Below are positions 1 to 10,640 of a stretch of 64,000 nt of DNA, one piece after another (positions within the stretch are counted from its first letter, which is position 1; each line of letters opens with the position of its first letter). The notes beneath the pieces are model-generated. The model did not search any database and was not told the DNA's origin. It saw only the letters and a program-made list of their open reading frames with translations. The DNA lies in the NCBI GenBank assembly GCA_021234155.1, contig JAJEKV010000019.1, forward strand, positions 20,111,450-20,175,449, read 5' to 3'. The DNA is from Isoetes taiwanensis. Lineage: Eukaryota > Streptophyta > Lycopodiopsida > Isoetales > Isoetaceae. The position numbers and the translations under genes are program-made.

Positions 1-39
1 TTCCTCAAACATATCCCTATTCTAGTCCTCCTCTTGTAA

Positions 40-416
40 CAAAGCCAAGTCAAAACCCAAGCTGAAATTGTTCCAGAGCCAAACCCTAAAAGGAAAATTC
101 ATGGAAGAAAAGCAAAGGAGCCTGGTAAAGCACCTATTGGAGATGTGCAAAAAGGAAGAGGCACAAATTGCAAAGACAATTGGGTGGTTGCTTTAATCCA
201 TTTACGTGGAGAAATGTACGAAGAATTTATTACTAAAGCTAGAAAGCAGGGTTTTGATATTTGCAAAAAGTGTACTTGCAGTTAGTCTCACGTTGCCCAG
301 ACTTGGAGGATACTGAAGCATGCAGAAAGAAGTGGCAAGCATTTTACGGAGACTATAGATATAATAAGGCCCAAAATAATCTATCTAGTGCAGAAAGATC
401 TGAGCAGAAGATGTGA
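40..416 (+). CDS. 3' part of a trihelix (SANT-like) DNA-binding protein gene, one frameshift
   Basis: Frame 1 is open from about base 40. It has a lysine-rich stretch, then NWVVALIHLRGEMYEEF, the tryptophan and helix pattern of the plant trihelix/SANT-like fold. Near the AAAAA run at 263-267 the frame shifts by one base, and from about 270 the third frame continues with CPDLEDTEACRKKWQAFYGDY, the conserved third-helix region, ending at TGA 414-416. Such proteins are nuclear transcription factors binding GT-type promoter elements; the target genes are unknown. The start lies left of the window or in an upstream exon, since a stop at 37-39 closes the frame. A homopolymer indel explains the shift best, so the gene is probably intact in the plant. 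The same segment reappears inverted and degraded at 41,414-41,783. Confidence 0.72.
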
Positions 417-3400
417 AGAGTCAAGTTCTGATGAATTTGAAGCTCTGTCCTTTGTAGCCATCTGCCCATTTTCCTTTGAAGATTTTCTACCACAAGACCT
501 TATGCTGACATTGCATATAGCATGAGTGTTCCATGTTGTCTTAATGCCTTTGTCTATGTTACAATCATGCCTACTCTTTTTGCTCGAGAACAATCTTTGT
601 AGACCATCCATTCGTTTCTTTAGTTTAGTGTAAATCTTGCAATGAAAGGATTCTAATTTCTCTAATAGCATAGGCTTGCTTGGTCGAAACTTAGTGCAAG
701 AACATGTAGATAGAGCGATGTGGTTGCATTTCAGAGGTATGGTCCATTTCTAAGGCAAATGCCAATTTCTATGTCATGTTTCCATTACATTAATTGTAAA
801 GTTTTGACCAAGTGCACAGAGCGAGTTGTAGCCATTAACCTTCATCCCTGGTCAAACATCATATTCTAGAACTCAGATACCTCTAGATAACCCAGATGAG
901 TGAATTAGAACCAGTTCTCCTATGCCTATTTCATTCTATTTTAAGCATTGTCACAGATCTATTTGAAGGAAATATTTAGTCTGTTATAGTTCGAGCAGGA
1001 CAATCTTTGTCTAAATCACCTTAGTGGTTCCTCGGTCCACATTACTACTTTTCTAAGCCAAATGTTGGAAGAAACGTTTTACTTGTGGAAGTTACGACTG
1101 AATACAAGTAGTATAATTCATTTTGATACGCCTGTGTTACTTATTACTCCAGGTGGTGTAATATTGATGAAGGTATGTTCAGCATAAGCTTATAAACTAA
1201 GTCTACCATCGAATGCGTAATTATGATGTGCCAGCATGAAATTTTTTGGTTTTCCATTTAAGATTGTCCTAGGACTTTGTTAGATCAACAGTCGTGAAGT
1301 CGAACTCGGCATTTTAGTGATATGACGATTTTGCAATGAACAGACTTTGTAGTTCATAAATACTTATTTGCTTAAATGGATTTGCAGATTCCTATGTGTC
1401 CAACAAGTAGAGGCAAGATTTTTGGACATTGTTGCAAGTATTGTTACAAGATGTAGAAGGAAGTACATGTGCACATACCTTAAGGAGTAACCAATGACAC
1501 TGTAATTCAGGTTCCAAGTCAGGCCTATGTTTGGCAAAATAGATGCTCTATAAAGAGCTAAATTCACACATTTTCCTTTTGTTAAAGCCAACAAAGTCAT
1601 GTTACCATGCAGGGGTTCACTCGGGAATTTGTATGAACTTATGGACACTACAAGTAGAGAAAGAGGAAATTACCTTCCGCTCTACTATTTCCATCAGCTA
1701 TCTTGATGCCTATCTTAGAAATTGCCATTCATGTAATTGGTTTCCATGTTTTTTGCGTGATGAAAAAGGTAGTTTTAAAATGGTGAATTTGAGAAATACT
1801 TTAAATAAGGCATTTGATCTGTTGGCATCTAGGTAAATTCAAACAATGGTATGGAAGCTCTAAAGGTGCCAGCTCCAAAGTTGGATGCTGACCATTTATT
1901 TGTTGTAAACATGGCAATTTCCAAAAGACTAATGTATGAGAAGAACCATTGTTTCTCTTTTTGAAACTTTGTATTCAATGGCTGCTTTTGAGTTTCCCCA
2001 TGGGTGCTTCTTGCGATCTTAATGTAGCCCATATGTAAAGCTCTTATCATATCATCAGCACAGAGGATGACCCAAATATCTCTAATACAACAACATCTTA
2101 AGTTCATATAGACATAGGATCTTGCATCATGCTTGCCCTAGATTCATAAGGCTAGCAAGAATATTTTATAAAATCGAGCTAATGACCCTTGCATATAAAA
2201 TGATAATCTTTGACAAATTTGCAAGTAGTTTGCCCATGCCACCTTTTCTACATTCTCAAGTTCATGCTTTGATGCATCAATTACACAATACAAAGTTCCA
2301 AGCATACTATCACTAGCCTTTGTCAAACATATACCATATCCATCCATCTTCCTTCTTCCATTTTACGTCAAATTCAACAAGGTACAAATGTCTAATAGAT
2401 ACCTACAATAGAATTGCATTCATTAGAGGGTTGGGGATGCAATGGCCCTTATCTTAAGGCTAAAGATTTCCCGCGTCCCGGTCGCGGGACCAATCAGGTT
2501 TCGCCTTTTTCACAGTCGATGTGCTTAGGGTAGAGGATGGCGAGGCTTACTTGGCATCACATGGCATTATTTTCATGGGGATGCTGGCGGCACTATTGCA
2601 ACCATTTTAATGGCCATTATTTTTGGGAGTAAACGCGCCCAAAATAATGGTATTGACTTGACAGCCCTCTTGTCAAGCGTCACCAACTCCCTTGTCAAAT
2701 TTTGGCAAACACGTCTTTGTCACTCCGGTGGCCTCTCGTGCATCCTCTCGCCTTCCTCCTCATGCAATCACATGTCTCCTGTAATTTTACGTGTTCTTGC
2801 CCCATTTACAGAACTCCCAAGGTCAAGAGTGGGAGGTTTTGTCTCAATAGGTTAGGTGGGTGAGTATGCTGCCATCAACTGAGGCGAGCATAGAGTTAGC
2901 GACAAAGCGATCCAAGCGTCTTGGACACATTGGATGATGGGATAAAGAGTTCAAGTTGAATTCTGGCGGCGAGGAAAGTGGAAAGTATAACAATCACGAC
3001 ATGCATATACCCCTTCTGATATGGCCAAGAGCTAATCTCCACCAAAAAGCGGCTTCCCCAAGAATTGCGCCAAATGGTGAAGCCGCAGCAGGCGGATCAC
3101 CTGACTGGCTGAGCGCCGACTACTTAACTGCGTGAGATAGTTTGTGATAAGTGTGATCTTCTTATCTTTCATTTCTTTTCGTTGTGCGTGTTTACAAACA
3201 AATTTGGCCAATGCTTGGGTTTATGTTTTATGGGGCATTAAAATTGGATGTCATTTCCGGTACGAAAGTATTAAGTAGTGTACTTATGGGGGTATTATCC
3301 ACATGGAGCAGCCGGAATTGTCCTTTTTCAAGGTATGGATCGCGAAGTGACCTTGCGAGTATAGGCATCTGGTTTCTGAGACATGATTATAGCGTAAAGG

Positions 3401-4270
3401 TCAGGAAACCGAGGAAGCGGTAGGTTGAATTGCCCTTTAAGTGAACTTTGTAAGCCCTGAGACTAATAGGGAACAATGTAATTGCAATGAAGAAATGCAT
3501 GTGTTGACGAGGTTACTGGCGGGAATGTCACGGCGGAGCGTGGATGAGTTTCAAAATCTTCACACCGTTTGAGGTATTTGCTAACATATTCCAGATGGCT
3601 TAGGAAGTTAGAAAAACTCACATATCACATTACTTTTCTCCCCCACTACTTAGATTTGTGGATGGCTTATTTTGGTTCCGACACAGGGATGTTAGGATTC
3701 CACAGTCATCCGGTCAACTAACGAGAAGATCAGTAGTTAAGTCCTCCTTAAGTTCAGATACTTTCTTCAAAACAATATTTACTCGTTAATTGTCAACTAG
3801 AGCGAAGAAGGAAGCTTGAAAAAGAGAAATTTTGCACAACTTTTTTGGGGAGCGTTTGAGGATCCTAATAGACACTTTCAGGTCGCGATTGGATGTTAGT
3901 ATGGAGAGGGAGGAAGTCATTTATCGACCACCACCATGGAAGCCCGAATGGCCATTATCAGAGCTAAGAGTGCTAATAGGCCGGAGGAAGTGGCGGCGAC
4001 TTCCATTATTTTATTGATGGCATTAGGGTTGGTTACGGGCAAAGAGGGAAATGTAAAGTTTAGTGAGTTAGCGATCAACAAGAAATTGTCTATACGGCTA
4101 GCGCTTTGAATCTGGTTTTATTTGTGTTTTGTCGATGTTTTTAGGGTTCCGTATTTTAGTAGATATTTTTTAGGGGTTCCATTACAATTATTCGCGTTAC
4201 CATCATATTTTACTTTAACTACATTTTTACTATTTATCTCACGCGATTTGTCTATTTTGTAGAGTGTTCG
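417..4270. other. Intergenic DNA, no supportable gene
   Basis: After the trihelix stop the first few hundred bases are AT-rich and may be 3' untranslated region. I see no conserved protein motif up to 4.27 kb. From about 2,460 the base texture changes and CG-containing words (GCGG, GGCG) become frequent, which marks the start of poorer sequence. Short open frames exist but show no family resemblance. Confidence 0.5.
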
Positions 4271-4273
4271 TAG

Positions 4274-4345
4274 TATAAAAGCGTCTTCGAGAAGCCATGG
4301 CAAGAACTAAGCAAGCTGCAAGGATCCATCAGGTGGTGTAAGGCG
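4274..4345 (+). pseudogene. Possible histone H3 start: TATA box plus MARTKQ-like N-terminus, quickly broken
   Basis: A TATAAAA box at 4274-4280 is followed by ATG at 4297 and the codons for MARTKQAAR, differing from the histone H3 N-terminus at one of nine residues. The next bases resemble the H3 codons for KSTGGKA, but a frame break gives a stop within five codons. Nothing further downstream can be read as H3. Only 17 bases separate the TATA box from the ATG, too few for a normal transcript leader, so this is either a tiny remnant, a region with deletions, or chance. Confidence 0.3.
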
Positions 4346-5361
4346 GGTGATTACATTAGTCGCCTTCTTCATCGACTCACGAAGTCTACGATGAGATTCT
4401 CCTCCTCCGACCATGCCTAACGAAGGCAGGAAAAGAAATCCGCATAATGAGACCGGCGGGAGAAGCAGCTCCGGAGTAAGTAGGAGGAGTGCAATCGGTT
4501 TGAGGCGAGGATGAAAATGTGAGAGACCCGGCGAGCAGAATATGATCTTAGGATTAATTATTGGGCAACCGCCCCACTCTTCTTGCTCTTCCTGCGCTCC
4601 TCCCGCATTTCCTCCTGTGGAGGTGCGGGACAACCTTCAAATCGAGAGGAGGAGGTAGCGCCCGAGAAAGGGAAGGCTGACCAGGAATGTGAGGAGGCGG
4701 CGGAAGAGTGGGGCGAGGAACAGCTTCTTGAATCTTTGGGGTGAGGAGGAAGAGTGGTAGAACAACAGGGCTCCAAATCTTTGGGGTGGGTGAGGGTAAG
4801 TAGGAGGCGAGGAAAGCCGAAGCGGTATTAAAAGCCCCACGAGATTAAGTATCGAGAAGAGCAGAGATGGTCATTCGCGTCTCCCATTTGCGGGGCTAGG
4901 TGAGAGAGAGGTGCAAGAGTGTGGTCACGATACATCATACCGATTCTGAGAATTCAAGCAAGCTGCCTTAAATGCTCTTCAAATGGCTTGAGCTTGATTG
5001 GTGTCCGGTCTGTTAGAGGACTCTTGACTTGCAGCAACCATGCCAAGCGGTGGCCCCGTCATGCCCAGGACATCGCCTCGTCTTCGCATAAGGGATCAAG
5101 TACTATGGTCAAAATTTACATGAGTACGAAGATACAACAGAAGAAAGACCCCGGAAAAAAGGCCGTGAAGTGCCTTTGTGTTTTCATATGTATAATATTT
5201 CTTAATGCAATGGCTTTATAAGCTTAATCTCTTGGTCATTCTTTCTTAGAAGCCTAGCCGCACTTTGCATTTTTTTTTTAATGTTATACGTGAGGATCTA
5301 CGGCCTTGCGGCAAGCATTGTGCTTTTGTTGCTATAGTAGTCTTCGGCGTCGTGTGATCAA

Positions 5362-5383
5362 CCTAACCTAACCTAACCCTAAA
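5362..5383 (+). repeat. Degenerate telomere-like repeat / telobox
   Basis: Three CCTAA-type units run into AACCCTAAA, the plant telobox and telomere-repeat sequence. Short interstitial tracts of this kind occur in plant promoters of ribosomal and cell-cycle genes and as remnants of old telomeric insertions. The flanks show no gene start, so no role is assigned. Confidence 0.5.
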
Positions 5384-6606
5384 ATATGCGGAGAAATCTC
5401 CCCACAACGGCTGTGTCCCCTTTCATAATCGACAGCGGCTACTTGGGTTCCAAAGTGTGACGCCTTACGGCTCCTAAACATCTTCTTGTTTTTCGTCGTT
5501 TGCCGCCATGGATTGTTATGTGAAGTTCTGGAATGGTATGCATCCGCCCTCATGACAACGAGGAAGTTGCAGCCGACTCGCGATTTATCCCTTCTATTGC
5601 AAGAGGTTGGACATCATGGCGATGTGACTTGGATGCTATCGCGAGGTTGCTTTAGCTTTCTGGGGCCGCTTGGTCACCGGTACGCCGCGTCAACTGCGGA
5701 TGTCACGGCTGCATTGGATTCCCAAAACCAGCTCTAGAGGGAAGCGGCTTCCCATTTGCAAACGGAAGATGTTTTCAAGAATGCTGGCATAGCGGGCTCC
5801 TCCTGGGCTGCGTCCTTGTCTTAGAAGGTATCTTATTTCTCTTTGCGTTTGCATTTGCTGGATTATTGCATTACGCTTTCCGGTAAACCCGAAGATACTG
5901 GAAACAATGAAATCTCTTTAAGCCAAGGGGGTCAGTTATGTGTGATGATGCTGACTATGGCGTAGAAATGAATAGATCTACAAGAAGAAGAGCAAGAATG
6001 TAGGAGTTTTAGCCCCGGCCTTGCGGCCTTAGGTGAACGGAGGGAGGAGATGATTACGAGTGATGGGGATGGGGATGAGGATGAAAAGAAGTTGTGCGAC
6101 ATACTTGTAATTTTGAGTGGAAGGCAAGAATACTTATTGCTAAGTGATATCTTGAGGAACCCGTCTATATTCTGAATGTGTGCTAGGGAAAACCGAGCTT
6201 ATCGATTACCTTGGCGAATGGGTAACAGGCCTAGATTTTGAAGAGGATTTGGACAAAGAGATGTTTGAAGTATCTAATTATGCAGAGCAATGCTATAAAG
6301 CTTAAGAAGCATATGAGGAGAATTTTGGAGTCTCGATTTGCTCCATGAAGCGAATCTACCAGCGGAAGAATTCCAAGCGTCTCGGTGCAAAGCGCCAGCG
6401 GGATCTACGAGGTTTGGCAGGCCCACGCCGGTCAATCAGCGGCGGCATAAGCTGTAGATGAGGATAAATGTGAAAGAAGATAATCTTGAGGTTCTTATTT
6501 GTGGGGAGTAGATGATTTTTCTTGCCGACATGCAGCGGGGGCAGGGAAAGATTGAAGGACTCTACATTGTTAAGATATATCTCAAGATTAGATTAATGGG
6601 GAGATA

Positions 6607-6795
6607 ATGGAGTCTTGTGGGAACTTCGATCCAAAAGTGCGAGAGTTTGTCTATTACCTCCGTGCATTATGCATGTTAGAACCATTCCCAATTGGCATCA
6701 AACAGCGAAAGGGTGATAGCAATTGGCCGAGGATAATAGATATTTTACAATATTTTGGCGACCAAGCGATTACGAACAATATGTTAAATTTTTAG
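6607..6795 (+). CDS. Unrecognised short frame, protein-like composition
   Basis: This 62-codon frame begins MESCGNFDPKVREFVYYLRA and continues with mixed helix-like composition to a stop at 6793-6795. The same frame stays open just past the stop, with GGLTHPGWKRLDN. I recognise no family. It could be a piece of an unknown plant gene or chance. Confidence 0.18.
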   Translation: MESCGNFDPKVREFVYYLRALCMLEPFPIGIKQRKGDSNWPRIIDILQYFGDQAITNNMLNF

Positions 6796-7142
6796 GCTGG
6801 CGGCTTGACTCACCCAGGTTGGAAGAGATTAGATAACATGGAAGTCATTGCCTTGTTGTTGGATCGGTCTTGGCCAGTTGAAAGAGCATGAAATTGTGAC
6901 GAAGCTTGAGATGGAAGTTATATGTTTTTCCAACATATGGTAAAATTATTTTATGCGGATTGTCCTTCAGAAATTCCTAATAAAAATTATTTTATTTGTA
7001 TTTATTCACATCCTTGCTTGAAATACATGATCGATTTTACTGTCATATCTAGGTTTTAAATTAGGTGTGATATCTATCTAGAAGAAATGAAATATTATTG
7101 GAAAAGCACAATTAATTTATTTATTCCTTTCGTGTGACTCAT

Positions 7143-7770
7143 GTTATAAATGAAGCCCAGATGTCACGCTGACTCCGTCGCCTTCCGCCCATACTGCTCA
7201 TCTTCTACTTCGGCTTCCGCCTTCCACCTTACCTTTCCAGATGGCATCATCATCTTCCCTCTAACTTAGCGACCCACGCCAAGATAGCACTCCCCAACCC
7301 CAGAGCTGCCGAGTGGACATCACCCTTGCGGTGGTGATGAAGAGATTCAAGAGATCCATGATGAAAACAACCGTCACCGTGCCGAGAACAATGAAGGCGA
7401 TGCGACAGATTAACCTTCACGAGGAGAATTTCTTTACCTGGCGAGGCGATTGAGCTTCGTGGAAACATTAGCCATGTACCAAGAAGCGGCGAGCGCGAGG
7501 CCGAGCAGTTGAAGCTGCTCACATGATTTAGCGAGGCCTTAGAAGTATGGAGAAGAAGCTCCGAGCTCTGGCGGAGGATGAAGCGGCCGGCGGCCGGTAG
7601 GGACATGAAAATCAGCTAGAGGATCATGAAGATCCCTAGTAGTTGTATCTATACATTTTTGCTTCAAGAAAAGTTTTTCTCTATTTTTTTGCTTCCTATC
7701 TATCTGTTGTTTCCAATGTATGTTACATTTTTATTAAATATCACCTGGCCAGCGAAATGCCTTGCTTGCA
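7143..7770 (+). pseudogene. Small-gene family, copy 1 (TATA, short frame, shared 3' region)
   Basis: A TATAAAT box at 7145 precedes a CCTTCCGCC-rich leader and an ATG at 7241 starting MASSSSL. The body shares with copies 2 and 3 the block encoding VVMKRFK, a GAGAAT...TTC block, an E-L-R-G-N-I block and a final GGAGAAGAAG stretch, ending near TAG 7598-7600. The 3' flank then shares TTTTGCTTCAAGAAAA, a GGCCAGCGAAAT block and GCAATTAGGTAGCAATC with copy 2. Early stops and shifts break the frame. The function is unknown; the coiled, charged product resembles nothing I can name. Three direct copies within 3.5 kb indicate tandem duplication of a whole transcription unit. Confidence 0.45.
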
Positions 7771-8052
7771 ATTAGGTAGCAATCAATGGATTTAAATTAG
7801 TGTGACTCTATCTGTTCCTATTATTTTGCTTCAATGAGAAGTTCTATCTTTAGTTATGTATCGGTAAAATTACTTATGTATAGATTGTATCAAATTATCA
7901 ATAAAAATTATCACCTGAGCTTTCTCTGGAAGAAAGGCGTTAGAAAAATGTGATCCTTTTTCCTCTCACCGCGGCCAGTAGCGATTAGATTTTTCACGAC
8001 CCACACACGGCATCCTTAGCGTCGTGTGACTCAAGCGCTACTCTGAAATCCT

Positions 8053-8690
8053 GTTATAAATAGAGACTTTCTATCTTGCCTTCATTATCGATCCTCTTCC
8101 GCCTTCCGCCTTCTTCGCTCATCTTCTCCCCTTCCGCCTTCGCCTTCCGCCTTCCGCCTTCCGCGCTACTCCTCGATGGCATCTTCATCCCTCCTCCAGC
8201 AGCGACCGCTCCCAGAGCGCCAGCGGACATCACCCGCTGGCGTGGTGATGAAGAGATTCAAGAAGGTTCCACCCGGCTAACGACCCGTCTCGTCGCTGAG
8301 AAGATGGAAGGTGGAGTGAGATTAAATTCACTAGGGGCTCTCTTTGCATGGCCGAGACCTTGAGCTTCGCAGCAACATTAACCAGGTACCGAGGCCAATA
8401 GCGCGTGGTAAGTGGCGCTGATTTTAAGCGCACACAACATTCCTTGGCCTAGAAGATATGGAGAAGAAGAAGCTTGAGGGCTGCGTGAGGAGGATGAGAG
8501 CTTGCCAGCTTTCTGCGGCTTATTTCTGGGATCATGAGAATCCGTAGCCATTGTATATATATTTTTGTTTCAAGAAAAATTTGCTCTATTTCTTGCTTCT
8601 ATCTGTTCTCTTGTTTTGTTTTATTAAAGATCACCACGGCCCAGCGAAATCACCATTCTTGCAATTAGGTAGCAATCCAATGGATTTAGC
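8053..8690 (+). pseudogene. Small-gene family, copy 2
   Basis: A TATAAATAG box at 8055-8063, then a leader of repeated CTTCCGC units, then ATG at 8176 (MASSS). The shared core GTGGTGATGAAGAGATTCAAG lies at about 8,241. The frame is broken after roughly 60 codons, but homology to copy 1 resumes at the E-L-R-N block near 8,361 and through the 3' region to about 8,690. The repeated leader may be pyrimidine-rich 5' UTR. This copy is the best anchor for the inverted arm: its TATA box and leader reappear on the other strand at 35,830-35,945. Confidence 0.45.
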
Positions 8691-9960
8691 GTCATTATCA
8701 ATCTCCTAGCGATACACCTGATTGTATGTATAAATTCATAATTTATTAATGGAAAAGTGTATGTAACACAAATATCTAGCTAGATTATGTGATATAACTA
8801 GGAGTAAATCACGGTGCATGTGGATGATAGCGTCTATTCACATCACGTGGCTTTAATGGATGACAGCGTCATGCCAAGGGGCGTGGCATCTTATTTGCCA
8901 CAGCACTTAGCGCTTGTCTTTTTATGCGGCGCATCTGATGCGGCTAGGATATAGCCGGATCCATGATCACGAACATAGGCTCACAGATTGCCTAATTGAA
9001 TGCTATAATTTAAGCCTGCGTAGGATTATTACACAACTTTATCGGTAGTGCGTAACCGTAGATTCAGCGTATCTCTGGTTTCTATGCAAAGCGTCGGGCC
9101 TTTGTCTTCTCCTATCCATGCATCTTACGTTTCTACCACATCCATACTCAGCCATCCTCTGTTCTCCATCACTTTCAATGGCCCCTCCGGCTCCCGGTTC
9201 CATCCACTGCCGGGAATCTTGTCTCAAGTTTTGGTCAAGGGAATTGAGAACATTACAGCGGCTGACGGATCCGCCTTCTAAAGAAAAGAATGATGAAGGC
9301 GTGTAGCCAAAATTTGGTTTAGCGGCCGGAGGAAAGAGCCGCCTTCTGAGGAGGTGATTTTGAGTCTTGACAATGTGGTACGCCTTAGGCCGCCCGAATT
9401 GCGGCGCCCGCAGTATATAACCTCCAAGAGGCTTAGGGCCTGTCCCGAGCGGGGAGAGGCTGCCCAGGCCAACTTCGATGGCGGGGAAGATAAGGTTCGC
9501 GGAATATGAGAGCGTGGTTCAGGCGGGGCAATCATGTTGGAGGAAGCGAGAAAAAATTATCAACGCCCTCGGGGAAGAGCTTGCCCGGCGATCATAGGCC
9601 TTCGGGCTCCTCCTAGAGGGGCGGATTTTTACAATGTTTGTAATTGGTTTTATTTTTCAATGGGAAAAGTTTTTGACAAATGTGCCGAATAATACGTTTC
9701 CTATTTTTAATTTTTCAATATCCGTGGTAGAGAGAATGACAAGGCGGATCACCGCAGCCAGAAACCCTTCATAGGGTTTTAAAACTCGTGTCTTGATTCA
9801 GCGTAGTGTGATATCTGATGTAGTTAGAATAGTTATTAGTATGTTCAGCGGACGGTACCATTAATAATGTTCTAGCGGACAACACGGCGAGAATCCCCTC
9901 GACCGCGTCACGACAGCTGGCCAGTGTGTTTAATATGTTCAAAGCGCTAATATGTATAAA
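8691..9960. other. Spacer between small-gene copies 2 and 3
   Basis: No recognisable gene. The segment 9,040-9,600 is GC-richer, and overlapping short frames exist on both strands without a common motif. A TATATAA sequence at 9,414 is unassigned. Confidence 0.4.
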
Positions 9961-10043
9961 TTGAGGTCCTTGCATGTGCTCCTTCCGCGGTTAGAGTCTT
10001 TGCTCCTCACTTCTATAATCTGCGTCCCTCCCATTTGTCATCT

Positions 10044-10640
10044 ATGGCCTCCACATCCTCAACGCTGATATTAGGCAGCAAGAGGATAGAACTCCTTGAC
10101 GCAGTGTTGGGTGTTCTAATGAAGAGGTTGAAGGAGCAAGATGATCTTCCTAAGGAAGCATGCGTTACAATTCAGCGAGAAAGAAGAGAATAGATTCAAC
10201 CTTCTCATGCTTCGTGGCGGAGAGCAAATCAGGCGGTTGAATAGAAGGCTGGACAGGATGACATGCCCCAACAACTGCGAGGTGGTTATGGCTGACACTT
10301 GAGGATGCTAATTGAGGGCAGAAGAACCGTTGTGCTATTGGGGACGGGGAGGCGGGACATGTACAAAGAAGATAGTTGGGCGGATTAGACGTTTGGATAG
10401 GGTGATTTAACAAGCAGGGGAAGAGATGAAGGCGAGCGAGGGGCGGAGCTGATGATGATGATGAAGATAATGAAGAAAGAGCTGCTGGGCAAGCAATAGA
10501 TGCGTTGTATTTTGTTTTCAATGTAACATCTTTCACAACTTTAATCAAAAGTAACCCTTTTTATTATTATCTTGTAAAGCTTCTTACGGCCCAGCGAAGC
10601 CACATAAATGCAAGCAATAGCGAACTCCAACTTTATTGGC
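10044..10640 (+). pseudogene. Small-gene family, copy 3 (most diverged)
   Basis: The ATG at 10,044 starts MASTSSTL, followed by an LMKRLKEQDDLPKEACVT-like stretch, then ENRFNLLMLRG and an arginine-rich EQIRRLNRRLD segment. These parallel the VVMKRFK, EENFF and ELRGN blocks of copies 1 and 2. A GATGATGATGATGAAGAT run encodes an acidic tail near 10,450. The 3' flank has GGCCCAGCGAAG and GCAAGCAATAGCG, as in the other copies. The frame is shifted at least twice. Charged amphipathic helices suggest a small coiled-coil protein, which is inference only. Confidence 0.38.

Larger units (their letters stand above)
4346..7130. other. Intergenic DNA with weak coding-like patches
   Basis: No recognisable family. 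A purine-rich GAGGAGG-type stretch lies at about 4,400-4,850, a poly-T run at 5,270-5,280, and a short telomere-like repeat at 5,362. Near 6,200-6,300 one frame reads KTELIDYLGEW and an acidic stretch, vaguely like a retroelement gag, but it is too short to claim. Confidence 0.45.
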
